From Calendula officinalis (lineage: Eukaryota; Streptophyta; Magnoliopsida; Asterales; Asteraceae): a stretch of 64,000 nucleotides of DNA. Both the position numbers and the translations under genes were made by a program. Every line of letters starts with the position of its first letter. Position 1 is the stretch's first letter. This document shows positions 11,562-25,665 of this stretch, piece after piece. Below the pieces are notes generated by a model. The model was not told the DNA's origin and ran no database searches. It saw nothing but the letters and a program-made list of their open reading frames with translations. Where the stretch lies: NCBI GenBank assembly GCA_963853835.1, contig OY970822.1:47952404-48016403 (forward strand), written 5' to 3'.

Positions 11562-12470
11562 ATTAAAAGTTGATAATGCTACTGAAGAGAATCGTTTAAG
11601 GAGATCCATTATTTTTATTAAGTCCGGAGGAACAAATCTCAACCATTGATCAATAAGATCTAATGACCAAGATTAATCACATATTTTATACATAAAGTGG
11701 TATTTTGGTCATTTGACACTTAAAAATATTTAAATTTTTTTTACTTTAAATTTTTTTTTTTTTTTTAATTTTTTAATTTTCGATTGAGGCGTATTTTGGT
11801 CATTTTGGAAAAAAAAATTTATTTTTTATTTTAAAATTTTTATTTTTTAAAAAAAGAATTATTATTAAATTTTTTTATATTATTTTTTAAAAAATTATTA
11901 TTTTTTCATTAATAACACATAATGTGATTGCATAGTGAATCACATGTGATTGCATAGTAATCACATGCGATTGCATTCTGAATCACATGTGATTAACTAA
12001 AACATCAAATGTGATTAAATATACAATAAAATGTCATTTTACACTAAAATCACATGTGAATCTCCACTAAAATCACATGTGGTTATACTAAAATCACATG
12101 TGATTAAGTCATACACGTAATTATCAAATAAATATTATGTTTTTAATAAAAAAATAAAAAAAATCAAAAACATTTAAAATAAAAAAAATAAGAAATAAAA
12201 AAAATCAAAATTTTTTTGAAGTGCCAAATGACCAAAATACCCCTTCATAATAAAAACATAAAAAATAAATAAAAATTCTAAAATAAAAAATAAAAAAATA
12301 TATTTTTATTTTTATTTTTTAAAAAATGACCAAAATACCCCTCATTATATAAAATATATGAATAATCTTGATCATTCGATCTTATTGATCAATAGTTGAG
12401 ATTTGTTCCTCGGGACTTTGTAAAAATAGTGGACCTCCTTGAACGCAACTCTGCAACTGAAATAGTATTT
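11562..12470. mobile_element. TIR element with internal CACATGTG palindromes
   Basis: The left end (about 11575-11690) and right end (about 12360-12460) are inverted copies sharing AAGTCC, GAGGAACAAATCTCAAC and ATTGATCAATAAGATC, giving imperfect inverted repeats of roughly 100 bp. Inside, 11925-12110 repeats the palindrome AATCACATGTGATT and variants, flanked by A/T homopolymer-like DNA. It has no coding capacity. The subterminal motifs and layout match the element at 32131-32890. Confidence 0.75.
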
Positions 12471-12520
12471 ATTCAATTGAGAGATGGATAACTAAGTTTT
12501 AAGCATATTGTTGTTCAAAG

Positions 12521-12815
12521 TAGGGGTGAGTATTCGGACCGAAAAAACCGAACCGAACCGAAAACCGACCGAAACTGAACCGAAACCGATAACATGTTAT
12601 CGGTTCGGTTTCGAAAATTCATCGTTATCGGTTATCGTTTATCAGTTCTATCGATTCGGTTCGGTTTTCGGAAAATGATGAACATTTGGCCTAAAATAAC
12701 CGAATCGAACCAAAACCGATAACATGTTGTCGGTTCGGTTTCGGTTTTGAAAATTAATCGTTATCGGTTCTATCGGTTCGGTTTTGGCCCGATAATTTTC
12801 CAAGCATCAAAAATA
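12521..12815 (+). mobile_element. hAT-type MITE fragment, 5' end
   Basis: It begins TAGGGGTGAGTATTCGG, the typical start of small plant hAT elements, followed by tandem variants of ACCGAACCGAAAACCG and TCGGTTCGGTT. I did not find the matching right end, so it is probably truncated. A right end of the same kind (GCTCACCCCTA) lies at about 33738-33750. Confidence 0.5.
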
Positions 12816-13199
12816 AGATCTTTTACCATGTTTAATTACTTGCAACATTTTAACCGGATCAAAATTTGGGGCGGATAGCTACGCCCCGTTATCAAGCCCA
12901 TCATTGTAGGCCTTGACTTTAAATTTTTTAGATATTCGAATATGAAAATTTTGTAATGAAATTTTTTTACAAGAAAGATTTAAGGTGCGTGGGTGATAAG
13001 TACCCAAGACCATGGGTGTTAACTTCTAACCCGACACGGAAATCGACTTGAAATCGATACAAAACTAAACAGGTTTGGGTTGAGATAAAATTTATTTGGG
13101 CTAGTCTCGGGTCGACTCAACTGACGCGTTTATTAAACGGGTTAGGTTCAGGTCAATGATAATTTAAGTAGGTCGATCCGCCAACCCGTTTAATTTTTA

Positions 13200-14400
<1,201 letters not shown>

Positions 14401-14720
14401 TACTAGACAAATTCATTCATAACTAATAGTTAGATAAAAACTAAAAGGGGCACTTAATAATTTGACGTTTCGATATTTTAGTATGAATTGTTGAATAATC
14501 ACCACATTTTGACATGTTTGACGCGTTTAACTTGTTTGGCCTGCTAACATGTTTTACCCGTTTAACTAAACGGGTTATATGAGTCAGGTTCGTGTTGAAG
14601 GTATCAGGTTAGGATTGAGACGTCTAACCCGTTTATATAAACAGGTGGGTTTCAGGTTGAACATTTCTAGCCCGCCAACCCGAACTCGACCTGAATTGCC
14701 GCCGCTAACCAAAACCATGC

Positions 14721-16033
14721 ATGTTATCAACCGTTATCTAGGTTGTTCTAGTATGGTGCATTTTTCTTTTGGGTGTGTATTTAATATACTTTTTTAATAA
14801 AATATTATATGTGAAATTGACAACTTTCAAATTTAAATTTAGGGGATGATTTTCCTACCACAACTTTTAAGGTATCTATCACATCTAATACATAATATAC
14901 TTGTACAATTAGATGTAAAATCTGTACAGTATAATATAACCATTAAAAGTTGTGATAGCAAAATCAATTCTTTTTAAATTTAGTTCTCCTTTCGAGCGAC
15001 CCTTTCTATCTTCCGACATTTTACTTGTAGCCTCTCTACAAAATTGAAGTTAACGATTGCTGCTTGTCAAATTACAAAAAATAAAAAAAAGTTGTTTGTT
15101 TCATGGTTAATTAATATGATGTCGCGTAGTCAACTGACGGCCTTTGGTTTGCGGAAACTAAAAGTGGAGCGGGTGGGTATTTTAAGTGTATTTACTTCAT
15201 AATATGTGCGGTACAAAAAATTGAAGTAGATGTATTTTGTTAGTATGAGTGTGTCAGTAGCGTGTCATTTGCGTTGTTAACTAACGTGACCGGATTCCGG
15301 TTCGATTGACCGGTTTGATTTGGTTTTTAAAACAATGATTGGAATCGAACATTTGTGGGATGTGGATGTTGTAATTTTATCTTTGACGTCTTTTTATAAG
15401 GTGGTGATTTGCTCATGAAAATAATTTATTCTTGCAAAGAAATTTAAATGAGGTACACAATCCTACTATTAAATTTATATTTTCATGTTAAAACAAAATT
15501 ATATTTAAAGGTAGAATTAACCATTTGGTTTATATTTTCTTATGTGAATAAATCTATTTCTTTAACAAATCCTGAATTTTTTTTATTATTAAACTTGATT
15601 TTAATTTCAACAAATGTAGTTTTAACTCATTCGTTTCAAACTGATAACTTTCATTTTTTGTCGCGATTAACGAATTAAGTTAGAATATTTGTCAAAGAAA
15701 GACCATGTTCTCCTATAAGCAAGTCAAAACTGTACAAAGCGTATATAAACATGATAGTCAATTGTTTTGTTTATGATATTGAAGGGAATATGAAATTACA
15801 ATTGGAGCCGAAATTGAAAAGTTTGTTGTGTTAATCATATTGTAACCTAAATATTCATAAAAGGTTTGATTAAAATTATAATTATTATTTATATTGAAAA
15901 TTGTACTTCTTCCGTCCTAATTTTATTTTTTACATTTCTATTTTAGTTAATAATTATCCATTTATAAATATCAACAAATCAAAAGACATTTAAATGTAAA
16001 TTTAGTGAAATGATTAACTATACGTTAGGTTTC
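14721..16033. other. AT-rich intergenic, nothing recognised
   Basis: No gene or RNA was supported. Around 15908 a short CTTCTTCCGTCC block may be a MITE end without a partner. Confidence 0.45.
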
Positions 16034-16849
16034 GTAATTCTAAATGTAGCTAATATACTTTTCTTAAATGTTCAAACATGAAATGTTAACTATCTGTGAT
16101 AATTTAGTAATAAAAACTCTCGTATGACTTAATATAAGTCACGAGTTTAATATCTCTAGATAAATATTTATTTATCAGATGAAAACAATCATAACAATGA
16201 TCACTTGATCAGCATCAATCACCTTATTAATTGATAATTATTACTATCAGGCCTCGTGTTCGTAAAGTTTTGGGCCAAGCCCATCTATAATGTTCTGTTC
16301 TGGCCTTTTTCACTAACATCAGCTAGCTCAACATTTTTCACTTTTAATACATTTACGGACAAATATAATTTTGGTCACTAAAAGACATGAATGAGAATCC
16401 AAAACTTGAGCTTGCCAAAGCCAGCATGGTTATTTTGAATGGTAATTCTAAATGTAGCTAATATACTTTTCTTAAATGTTCAAACATGAAATGTTAACTA
16501 TCTGTGATAATTTAGTAATAAAAACTCTCATATGACTTAATATAAGTCACGAGTTTAATATCTCTAGATAAATATTTATTTATCAGATGAAAACAATCAT
16601 AACAATGATCACTTGATCAGCATCAATCACCTTATTAATTGATAATTATTACTATCAGGCCTCGTGTTCGTAAAGTTTTGGGCCAAGCCCATCTATAATG
16701 TTCTGTTCTGGCCTTTTTCACTAACATCAGCTAGCTCAACATTTTTCACTTTTAATACATTTACGGACAAATATAATTTTGGTCACTAAAAGACATGAAT
16801 GAGAATCCAAAACTTGAGCTTGCCAAAGCCAGCATGGTTATTTTGAATG
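16034..16849. repeat. near-perfect 408-bp tandem duplication
   Basis: 16034-16441 is repeated head to tail at 16442-16849. By eye the only difference is G at 16122 versus A at 16530, in a CpG context. No coding sequence is visible in the unit. The identity implies a very recent duplication or an assembly artefact. Confidence 0.95.
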
Positions 16850-17164
16850 ATATAGTTAAGCACATGCAAGTAATAAGTTAAGCTATATCAACTATTTAGT
16901 TGTTCTTTAAAGCACAGTAGCATACTTAAGCTATTAGGTATGGGCCTCACCATAACATCAAATTTTCTGTCACATCATCTGCCACCTCAGCAACCCACTA
17001 CACCACACCACACCACTTTTTCCAGGAAATACCCATCACACCACACCACACCATTTTTTTCCAACTCATCATTTCTTTTCCATTTATTTTAAATAAAACA
17101 CAAATTACATTATAATAAAAATACAAATAACAACTTAATAAAAATAATACAAATAACATATATT

Positions 17165-17464
17165 TTAATCTCCATCTTCATTATCGTCTTCACTGCATAT
17201 GCGCATAAATAAACTTTTGCTCAACCGAAATCGTCGTTTGAAATCTTTGTCGTTATAAACACTGTCACCCGCAAAATAATCTCTATAAAGTCGTCGGTGT
17301 CCAGCGGCACGATTACGGTTCAACTTCGCCGTCCTAGTGTCGAAGCGGGCATTACTAGTCTCCGCTAGCTGATTCAGGCGCGTCGCGCAATACACCAATA
17401 GAGTCGTATCGTATGTGTCGGATGATGAAGACGATGAAGATGATGATGATGATGATGTACGCAT
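17165..17464 (-). pseudogene. Harbinger (HARBI1/ALP1-like) transposase N-terminal fragment
   Basis: The 99-residue frame opens with a serine tract encoded by a GAT-type trinucleotide run. It continues with HRRLYRDYFAGDSVYN and FKRRFRLSKSLFMRI, the conserved N-terminal block of plant PIF/Harbinger nucleases just before the DDE domain. Frame and homology stop after about 99 codons, so the catalytic DDE part is absent and the fragment is non-functional. Identification rests on motif memory, not a database search. Confidence 0.7.
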
Positions 17465-17553
17465 GATTAATGTAGTGATGATAAATAAGAAATATGATAA
17501 AATGATATATATGTTGTGGTATAAGATGGGTATTTATATTGGTGTGTGATTGG

Positions 17554-18075
<522 letters not shown>

Positions 18076-18163
<88 letters not shown>
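18076..18163. repeat. TA microsatellite
   Basis: A TA run of about 88 bp, the right border of element F. Confidence 0.97.
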
Positions 18164-18167
<4 letters not shown>

Positions 18168-18415
18168 TAAATATATATAATTTATAATATATTAAATTTT
18201 TATTTTTAAGTTTGAACGGTTGTATTGCCGTTGGAATACCCCCAACGGTAAAAAAAAAAGCATCCCCAACTCCCCCCGTTAACGCATGTTGCCGTCACCA
18301 CCTCCAAGCACCACTCGCCCCCACGCCGTGTAGGGGGGCGGTGTGCCAACGCCACCCCACGCCGTTTTCCACTTCCACCTCAGCAATCTAACGCCATAAA
18401 ATGGCCCATACCGAT

Positions 18416-19078
18416 CGGTCTTACCCAATTAGAATAACATTTGGTGATACAAGCCAATTACACTAAAAGGGCCGTCTTCCAAATCAAAAAAAAAAAGGGG
18501 GAAGAAAGGACCAGCGAATCGAAGCCTGCATCGAGGGCTACATCAAGGTAGACGATCATATGTGGTTTACAGAATTTTCGAGCCCAAAAATACTATTTTT
18601 GGGAGTTATTTGCATTTTAATTTTTTTTATATTTTTTAACTCTTGGACTTTGTTTTATGCCTAATTTGTAGCCCATTTTTATTTTTTTTGGCCTATTCAA
18701 AAATCTAAACCTTATTTAAGGTTTGTTTGAGATATATAACAGAAATTTTAGTTTATGATTTTATGAAAGTTTATTTTTCTCTCACATTTGTGTTCTTTAG
18801 TTGAAACAATTTGAATATTAAATCCTCTTTGAATCAGTTTGATTTTGGATTAGATTGTTCTAGGTTTAAGAAAAAAGTATACCAAGCACGATCAACGCAA
18901 CTGATGACCAAAATGTTATAACAAATAATGAATATGATCAGTTTGTATATCTATAGTTTAAACTTTAAAAAACAAGAGAAGAACTCGCAATGTCGAATTC
19001 GATCTTCATGTACATTATACCTTACATGTAACTAAGAATAAATTAAATAAAGATGTAAAAGAACAATAAGAAAATCCT
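18416..19078. other. intergenic, nothing recognised
   Basis: No gene was supported. The last 100 bases are the likely 3' UTR and polyadenylation area of the peptide gene that starts at 19333 on the minus strand. Confidence 0.4.
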
Positions 19079-19333
19079 TTATGGACAAATAATTACTTGA
19101 TCTTGAGGTGAAACAAATTGGCTTTGTTTATAGGGATCAAGCATATTATGGCATGGAGATGGACCAGAAGGTGGCACAGGACCTCTTGGTAGTTTGTTGT
19201 TCCACAATCCCTCATTACCAAAAAAATCTTCATTATCTCCCTTTAGTACTCTTGCTGCAGAACTCATTTCGGTCACTAATAAAAATATTGCCGTCACAAA
19301 AACTATGAAAAGTATGTGACGTATTAAACCCAT
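19079..19333 (-). CDS. secreted signalling-peptide precursor, IDA/PIP-like
   Basis: The frame encodes an 84-residue precursor. Residues 1-27 form a classic signal peptide (MGLIRH, then a hydrophobic core to LLVTEM, and SSAA before the likely cleavage site). An acidic spacer (about 31-46) follows, then LPRGPVPPSGPSPCHN at 48-63. Its PPSGPS..HN pattern resembles the active core of plant IDA/IDL peptides (PIPPSxPSxxHN) and the SGPS core of PIP peptides, whose members are secreted, trimmed and perceived by receptor-like kinases. Here the two residues before HN are Pro-Cys rather than basic, and a 21-residue tail with a second Cys (83) follows. This start was chosen because the signal peptide begins there; the frame stays open 48 codons upstream without family resemblance. 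The gene is intronless and has TATA-like sequence about 80 bp upstream. The exact family is uncertain; expression is inferred. Confidence 0.75.
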   Translation of the reverse strand: MGLIRHILFIVFVTAIFLLVTEMSSAARVLKGDNEDFFGNEGLWNNKLPRGPVPPSGPSPCHNMLDPYKQSQFVSPQDQVIICP

Positions 19334-19410
19334 TTTCGACACTTTGCTTCTTCTCTTTGTGGTGATCGATATGATTTCGTCTTTATAAGTATTTGTGTGG
19401 GTGTTAATTA

Positions 19411-19423
19411 GTATATATATACA
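19411..19423 (-). promoter_or_regulatory. TATA box of the peptide gene
   Basis: On the minus strand TATATATATAC lies about 80 bases upstream of the start codon at 19333, leaving a short leader. A second candidate (TTATAAAG) lies at about 19381-19389. Confidence 0.45.
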
Positions 19424-19650
19424 AAGTTTTAGACACATTATGTTGGGGGTTGTTGAAACTTTTAATACCGTAAACATTCAAAGTGTCTGAAATTATAGAT
19501 TGACTATGTATTAGAGAAATTGTGTTGTGCTAAATTTTTATTTTTTTAACTAATTTAATTAATACAAATATCCTTGTTAAATGATGTGATTAGAAAATAG
19601 AATTAATGAATTTAAATGTCGACCGTTTTTTAAGTAGGAAAATGAAATAC

Positions 19651-19977
19651 TTCCTTCGTATCATAATAAATGATACACTTCTCATTTATAAGTGTTTCAC
19701 AATAAGTGATACACTTCAAAAGTTATCTTATTTGACAAAAATGTGTGATCAAACTTCCACTAACTATCTACTTTAATAAAATGAATTACTCTTATACCCT
19801 TACTTTTACTTTTAAAACTCATTAATATCACTTTAATCAATAAAAATTAGACTCATCATCCACTAACTATCTACTTTAATATATTTGAACCTTACTTTAA
19901 TCATGTGCCTCAAAAAATGTGAAACCTCAACCTTAAAAACTCATTTTAACCTTACTTTATAAAATTAGTAGGAAGTA
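19651..19977. mobile_element. degenerate Stowaway-like MITE
   Basis: The left end CTTCCTTCGTATCA plus ATAAGTGATACACTT and the internal CCACTAACTATCTACTTTAA match the CTTCCTCCG family, but the right end has decayed to AGGAAGTA. Confidence 0.55.
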
Positions 19978-20243
19978 ATACAAATTTTTGGTGATGTTAA
20001 TATCTTCCAATTCATCAAGTGCTCATTTAAATTGACTTTGAAATTAAGGTAAAAAGTGGCGAGTTGATTTTGATGATTACGGGCAGCGGGCAGCGGGCAG
20101 CCTGAGTTGAACAACACGACATGTTTTTAAAGGTCTAAAAATGTGTTTTTGTTTGTCATTATTTCTTAGATTTGTGGCTCACCGACGGCTTTTCATGTTT
20201 AGTGACTGTTTTTCAAAGCAAGGAAGATGCTACATAACTTCAT

Positions 20244-20471
20244 ACGAATGATATTTTTGTATATATCTAACCGTATTTTAGTATTCTAAAAACACACATT
20301 ATTATTGGGGGGGGGGGGGGGGGGGGGTGTTTTTATGCTTAAATTAAAATGTTCAAAACGTTGTAGACATAGTTTTAGACTGTTTATATTCACCGAATGA
20401 TATTTTGTATATATCTAACCGTAATTTTAGTATTCTAAAAACACACATTATTTTGAGGGGTGTTTTTAGTG
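20244..20471. repeat. short duplicated block with a 21-base G run
   Basis: A block of about 75-90 bp containing ATATATCTAACCGTA and TATTCTAAAAACACACATTA occurs at about 20244 and again at about 20393. In the first copy it ends in 21 consecutive G (20307-20327); in the second the same place has only GAGGGG. Confidence 0.85.
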
Positions 20472-21713
20472 TGTGGAAAAAGATTCGACGTGGAGTTGGG
20501 AATGTTTTGGATAGTTGCAAAAATGATCATATATTATGGTTAAAAATATGGTAAAATGACAAAAATACTTTTGCCTGGGTTTCTTTTAGGGCTCTAACAA
20601 ACAACAAGTAACGTCGTTATTTGGGAAAGAACAAAACAAACTTATGTTTTCAAAATAAAGCTAGGCGTCTCCTGCACTTTTGACACCACAGAAAGCAAAT
20701 GTGCAATTTGATCAAATCAAAATGATGATTTTTTCAATTTACTCTTAATTATTAAGTAAGAGCTTGTTTGTTTTTTTAGCCATTAAGTTCTGTGCAGATA
20801 AAGTGTCTGTCTGGATATATTATGTCTGTCTAGATAAATTAGTGTTCTGGTTTGTTTTAAATGCTGAATGAATAGTCTTAATTTTAAAATTTGATAAATT
20901 TTCTATTTTTAAATCCTCATTATTGTAAGAAAACATAATTAAGTGTACTTTGAAGTTAATTACTTCAAGCGTCCCATCTTATAGGTGGCAGTTTCATGTA
21001 GATCAAATGTTTCAATTAATAGCCTTTTCGGGTACATTAGTACATATATCTTGATGGGATATCTCTTTAGTCATATTCTTCACAAATTCATTGACAATTG
21101 TCTACGAAGTTGTGCCTAATTAACAAGTCTCTCATATACTATGTGTTGTATGTATTATATATCATATTTAAATGGTTAGAAATATGAGTATATTAACAAA
21201 TTTAAGACACGTAAATGTGAGCAAAGTTGAACATCGACATTGACATACGACAAGCGATAAGCCTTACGACCAAGATTTTGATCATGGCGTGGCTATATGA
21301 TCAAACCTCAAATTTTGACGAGATATAACAAACCTATAACGAGTTTTTTATAACCATGATATTAATTATGAACCGTGGCCATAGAAAGTGGATACTACTC
21401 GCCAAAAACATGCTCACCTACGATCTGACCTAACAATAAACCAAGTAAACTAACAATACTCTTCGACATGTAACTAACCAAGATAAGGTGAATTAATCAT
21501 ATTCAGATATAAAAGTCCAATAATTAATTTTTTCCATTTCACCTACCTCACTGTCCGTCAAGTCACCATTTCCATGCCACTACCAAATACAAACGTATTA
21601 AATAATAAGTTCATCAATTAAATATTAGTGTTCCATGGTGGAAGGTAAAATGCAAATTAAAAAGCTGACTGATCATGCCACAACATGTTACCCGTATAAC
21701 TGCAATACGAGTG
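20472..21713. other. intergenic, nothing recognised
   Basis: AT-rich, with no supported gene or RNA. Confidence 0.45.
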
Positions 21714-21941
21714 CAAGGTGTGGGGCGTTATAAAACCACTGTTATAGCTATAACGTTGTTATACTACACCAAGGTGCAAGTTATAGGCTAGTTATAGCTC
21801 TTTCGTTGTGGTCATGGCAATAGCCAAAGGGAGAGGGCTAGGGTGGGTGTGGGGTGGCTAACCAATCAAAATGCATGCTACAACAAATATGGGACTCCTA
21901 TAATACTATAACTGACTATAACATTCTATCTCACACCTTGT
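21714..21941. mobile_element. MITE with AAGGTGTGG ends
   Basis: CAAGGTGTGGGG at the left and TCACACCTTG at the right are inverted. Both arms carry GTTATA words (TTATAGCTATAACG, ACTATAACATT). The element is about 228 bp and non-coding. A related element lies at 27989-28221. Superfamily uncertain, possibly PIF/Harbinger. Confidence 0.6.
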
Positions 21942-22017
21942 GCTCTACCAATTTCATTCTCGAAGGTGGGCCACTACTTTATACTCCATTCAGACATTCA
22001 ACAATAAATTAATTTAA

Positions 22018-23167
22018 GAGTATATTACCGAAATTGTCTATCTGGTTTTTCCGATTTTACTTTTTTGTCCTTAAACTTTTTTTTTTTCCAGAATATCTAT
22101 CCCCTGCTTTTTAAAATTCTGATTTCACATTCTTCCGTCCGAATTTGACTGTTAACTAATGAAAGATACCAAAAAAAAATAAAGATATTTCTATCATTAT
22201 CCATTCTTCTTCTCTTATCTTCTTCATCTACATTGAAATCAACCCTATCATCAAGAACATCACAAAATTGAAACCCAGAATTGAAACACACAAAATGCAT
22301 ATAAATCCACACAAAAATACTTAAAAATCTTGAATTAAAATACTTAAAAGTCAGAAAGATCCATACAAAAAATTTAGCTTAAGATCTAGTTCATGATGCA
22401 TCCTAAATTTGTGAACTGCTTCTATGGAGATGGCGATGGAAATCCAAATCACGAACCAAATTACAACTAAACCCAAATCACGAACCAAAAAATTGAAATC
22501 GAAATCGAAACCCAAATCACCAACCAAAAATCGAAATCGAAAATCGCGATAGAGATGGCGGATCTGCGACCTTCTAACATCTGCAGAAGAATGGGGGTTT
22601 TAGGGAACATGGTGTGACCGACGATAGTGGTGGAGGTGGTTGCAGGTTGAAGATGGTTGTGGTGTGTTTCAATACCTCTGATGATGATGATGTCGATGAC
22701 CCCTTCGCAGAAGCAAGCTTAATTTGCGTGAAGATCGAAAAGCTTAATTTGATGTTAAAAACCATATACATTCAGGAGGATTTTTAGAAAATCACGTTAT
22801 CTCCTTTCTCAGAGATTTCGTTATACGCAAACTGGCTCAATTCAATTTTAAGTATTAAACTTGATATGGTAATCATCATACAAATAACAGAAAAGACAGT
22901 CATAAATCTAGTTTATGATTTCTTAGTGGAGAAGAAGGTAAACATAAGAGTATAATATTTAAAGCATATGGTACATATAATTTAAGAAAATGACTGAAAT
23001 ACCCTTACATCTTTGGAATCTTTTGTTAGTTAACGGTGGATTTTGGACGAAATGACATAAAACTAGAATTTTAAAAAGTAAAGAGACAGAAATCCTAGAA
23101 AAAAAACAGTTTAGGGACAAAAAAGCAATATCGACAAAACCACGAGGACAATTTCAGTAATTTACTC
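22018..23167. mobile_element. MULE-like non-autonomous element with long TIRs
   Basis: The 1150-bp element has inverted ends of about 150 bp sharing AGTA.ATTAC.GAAATTGTC, CTTTTTTGTCC.TAAAC, TTTTTAAAATTCT and CCGT.CAAA-type words. It is flanked by TTAATTTAA (22009-22017) and TTTATTTAA (23168-23176), a 9-bp target duplication with one mismatch, as expected for Mutator-like elements. The interior (22380-22760) is less AT-rich, with AATCACGAACCAAA repeats and a CCACCACC-type block that may be captured host sequence, but I could not name a donor gene. Confidence 0.75.
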
Positions 23168-23249
23168 TTTATTTAAATACTTACTCCCATTCAAATTAAA
23201 ACATGTACAGTTTCAAGAGTTTTAATATAAAAAGATGATAATTAATACT

Positions 23250-23590
23250 TACTCCGATTCAAATTAAAATATTTGTAGTTTCAAAGAGTTTTAATATAAA
23301 AAGATCATAATAAAAGTTATACATTACTAGGTTAAATTTTGATAGTTTATGAGGATGATTGGATGAATTTTACCCTTTTTGAATAAAGTAAAGATTAATG
23401 ATGTTTAAAGATACAAGTAAAACTAAAAGTTTCATTTCACTATTATTAGGGGATGAATAGTTAGTGAGTGTGAGCATCACTACTTTTACCAAATTAGATA
23501 AAATTTTAAATGTATCACTTATATTGAAACATCAACATATACAAAATGTGTCACTTATTTTAATCAAGTTTTTATTAAAGATCGTCTATA
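23250..23590. mobile_element. degenerate Stowaway-like MITE
   Basis: Left end CTTACTCCGATTCAAATTAAA and the internal words TGAATAGTTAGTGAGTGTGAG and TGTCACTTATTTTAATC match the CTTCCTCCG family. A second left-end fragment lies just upstream at about 23182. Confidence 0.5.
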
Positions 23591-25460
23591 TAAAAGGACA
23601 AAGAATGTATAAATAACATTTTTAATAGAATAATCGAATCAAAACAAATATTATATGATGTCATGAAGCTAATGACGAGATGTTTTTTTAACTTTTTTGG
23701 CGTAAACAATCACGCATGGAGCTTTGTATGATGCTAAAATACGACGATGAGCAACATGCACATCGTAGAGACTAAGATGAGTGGATAATGCACCCTTTGG
23801 TTTTCTTAAAAGTCATTAATTATCTGATGTCTTTTTTTAATAATTATAATTAATTGAGCCATAAATAAAAAGGTAGTGATTTTGGAAACATACAAATTAC
23901 TTAACCTTGCTACCACACTATATAACATCTAAAGCATATTATACAAATAATGTAAAGAAGTGGTTGTAGTAGCTGTAATAATTTATGTAGTCCCACAATT
24001 ACTACTTTAAATAAAAATAGAAACTTGAACCCTCGATCGATATTTTAACGTCTCATTGGTATTGTTGAAAGTTTGGAGGCAACAATACATTAACCTTTCT
24101 TATGAGAATGCCGAGAATACGGACATCACACAATAGAAGTCAAGGTTAATCTATATTTGAACATAAGTACTTGTCAATTTTTTATTAACCCGTTAGATAG
24201 AAGATTCATATTAAAATCGGTTGACATTTTGTTTTTTGGATGGGTTGATGGAAAACATATGTGTGTTGATCTAATCAGGGTACGTTTCTCCTTTCACGTG
24301 GTTGAGTAGATGTGGTTTTACAGTGGGACATACTGTCTAGAAAATGATCTCTTGCAAAGTGACAAAACACGATAGCTATGCATTGAGAATCAAAACGTGT
24401 TAATTACTTTTGGCCGTTTAGGTAGGTTTGATAGATATGATTTCCTTGAAGCTGAGGTAGTGGAACTCCTCAACATAATCCAACAAATTATATATAGTAT
24501 TGTTATAACATTAAAATTCACAAATATTATTTTTAAAAAAATTAGTTTTGAAATTGTAAAAATAGCGCCCACCTCGTTGGTCGTTTGCATTTATCCTATG
24601 TATTAATCTTATGTAATTAAAAAATAATATAACATAAGTATTAAAAGACAAAATACAAATAACTGAAATTGGTCTGTTAAATTAGTTTTTGAACAATCTT
24701 TTCATATGAATTCACTAAATTCAGCATACGTATCAATTCACCTAGCTATAAAGACTTAATTATCTGAATGGAATGAGATCTTAAGCACGATGAAAGGCCA
24801 TTTAAGCTAGGATTAACAAAATAACACCAAGAAAATAAAATAATATATTGCCTCTCTATAATATTTCAGTTTGTTTAGATACAATATATATTTAAAATAT
24901 ATAATTTTTTATATTAAATATCTTTTTATGTAAGTATATAAATAACTCATACATATTAGGATTTAGTTTAAAACAAACGAATGGTTATGATATCAATTTA
25001 TTATCATTAATTATGTTTATTCAATATAAAAATATTTATCTATAATACATGAATAATAGCTTTTTCAAGTAAAATGTGTTAGTTTATAAATATAGTGTGT
25101 ATGAGTGTATCTTTGCAAATATATCGCGAAATACAGACACATATTCCTATAGCATCGCTCCTTGTTCAAAGATTTTGATGAAAGAATGTAATTATGGATC
25201 ATGTGCGTGTAAACCCAATTTGGCAAAGCATCTCATGTTGAATACTTATTCCACCACACATGGAGATATCGATCCATGACTCTCAACCATGATGACAAAC
25301 AGTCAAACAAGAAAGCTAAATGCCTTTCTCCATTTCTATTTTATTTTATTATTTACAATAAAATAATCTAAAATATCACCATATAACCTTATATGAACGA
25401 ATATATTCTTGCCGATGATTAACTGATACTGTTAGCAACTAGAGAATCAAGTAATGACTC
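23591..25460. other. intergenic, nothing recognised
   Basis: AT-rich. Short open frames lack family resemblance and codon structure. Confidence 0.45.
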
Positions 25461-25665
25461 TTTTTTTTTTTCCGTAAGGGCATTTTCGTTATAAGCTATC
25501 ATGGTGACTAAGATTATGCTAGTGATGATGTACACGATCTAACTGTTGTTGTGACCGTTTTCGAACCTTCTCTAGTTCCCTTACCGTCTGCTAAATATTT
25601 ACACCAAAAGTGATCAAACTCATGACCTCTAGAAAATCATTTGGAAGGTTTTACACTATGAGACT
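25461..25665 (-). mobile_element. probable SINE
   Basis: Read on the minus strand, a tRNA-like B-box region (GGTCATGAGTTTGATC) near 25615-25630 is followed by about 140 bp of body and an A tail (T run at 25461-25471 on the plus strand). A convincing target duplication was not found. Confidence 0.5.

Noticed and set aside
11925..12110. Regularly spaced CACATGTG repeats resembling a CRISPR-like array (also 32340-32670)
   Set aside because: Spacing is irregular, repeats are short palindromes, the host is a plant, and the arrays lie inside TIR elements.
24003..24080. Further tRNA-derived SINE (GAGGGTTCAAGTTTC on the minus strand)
   Set aside because: Only a B-box-like word is visible; no A box at proper spacing, tail or duplication.
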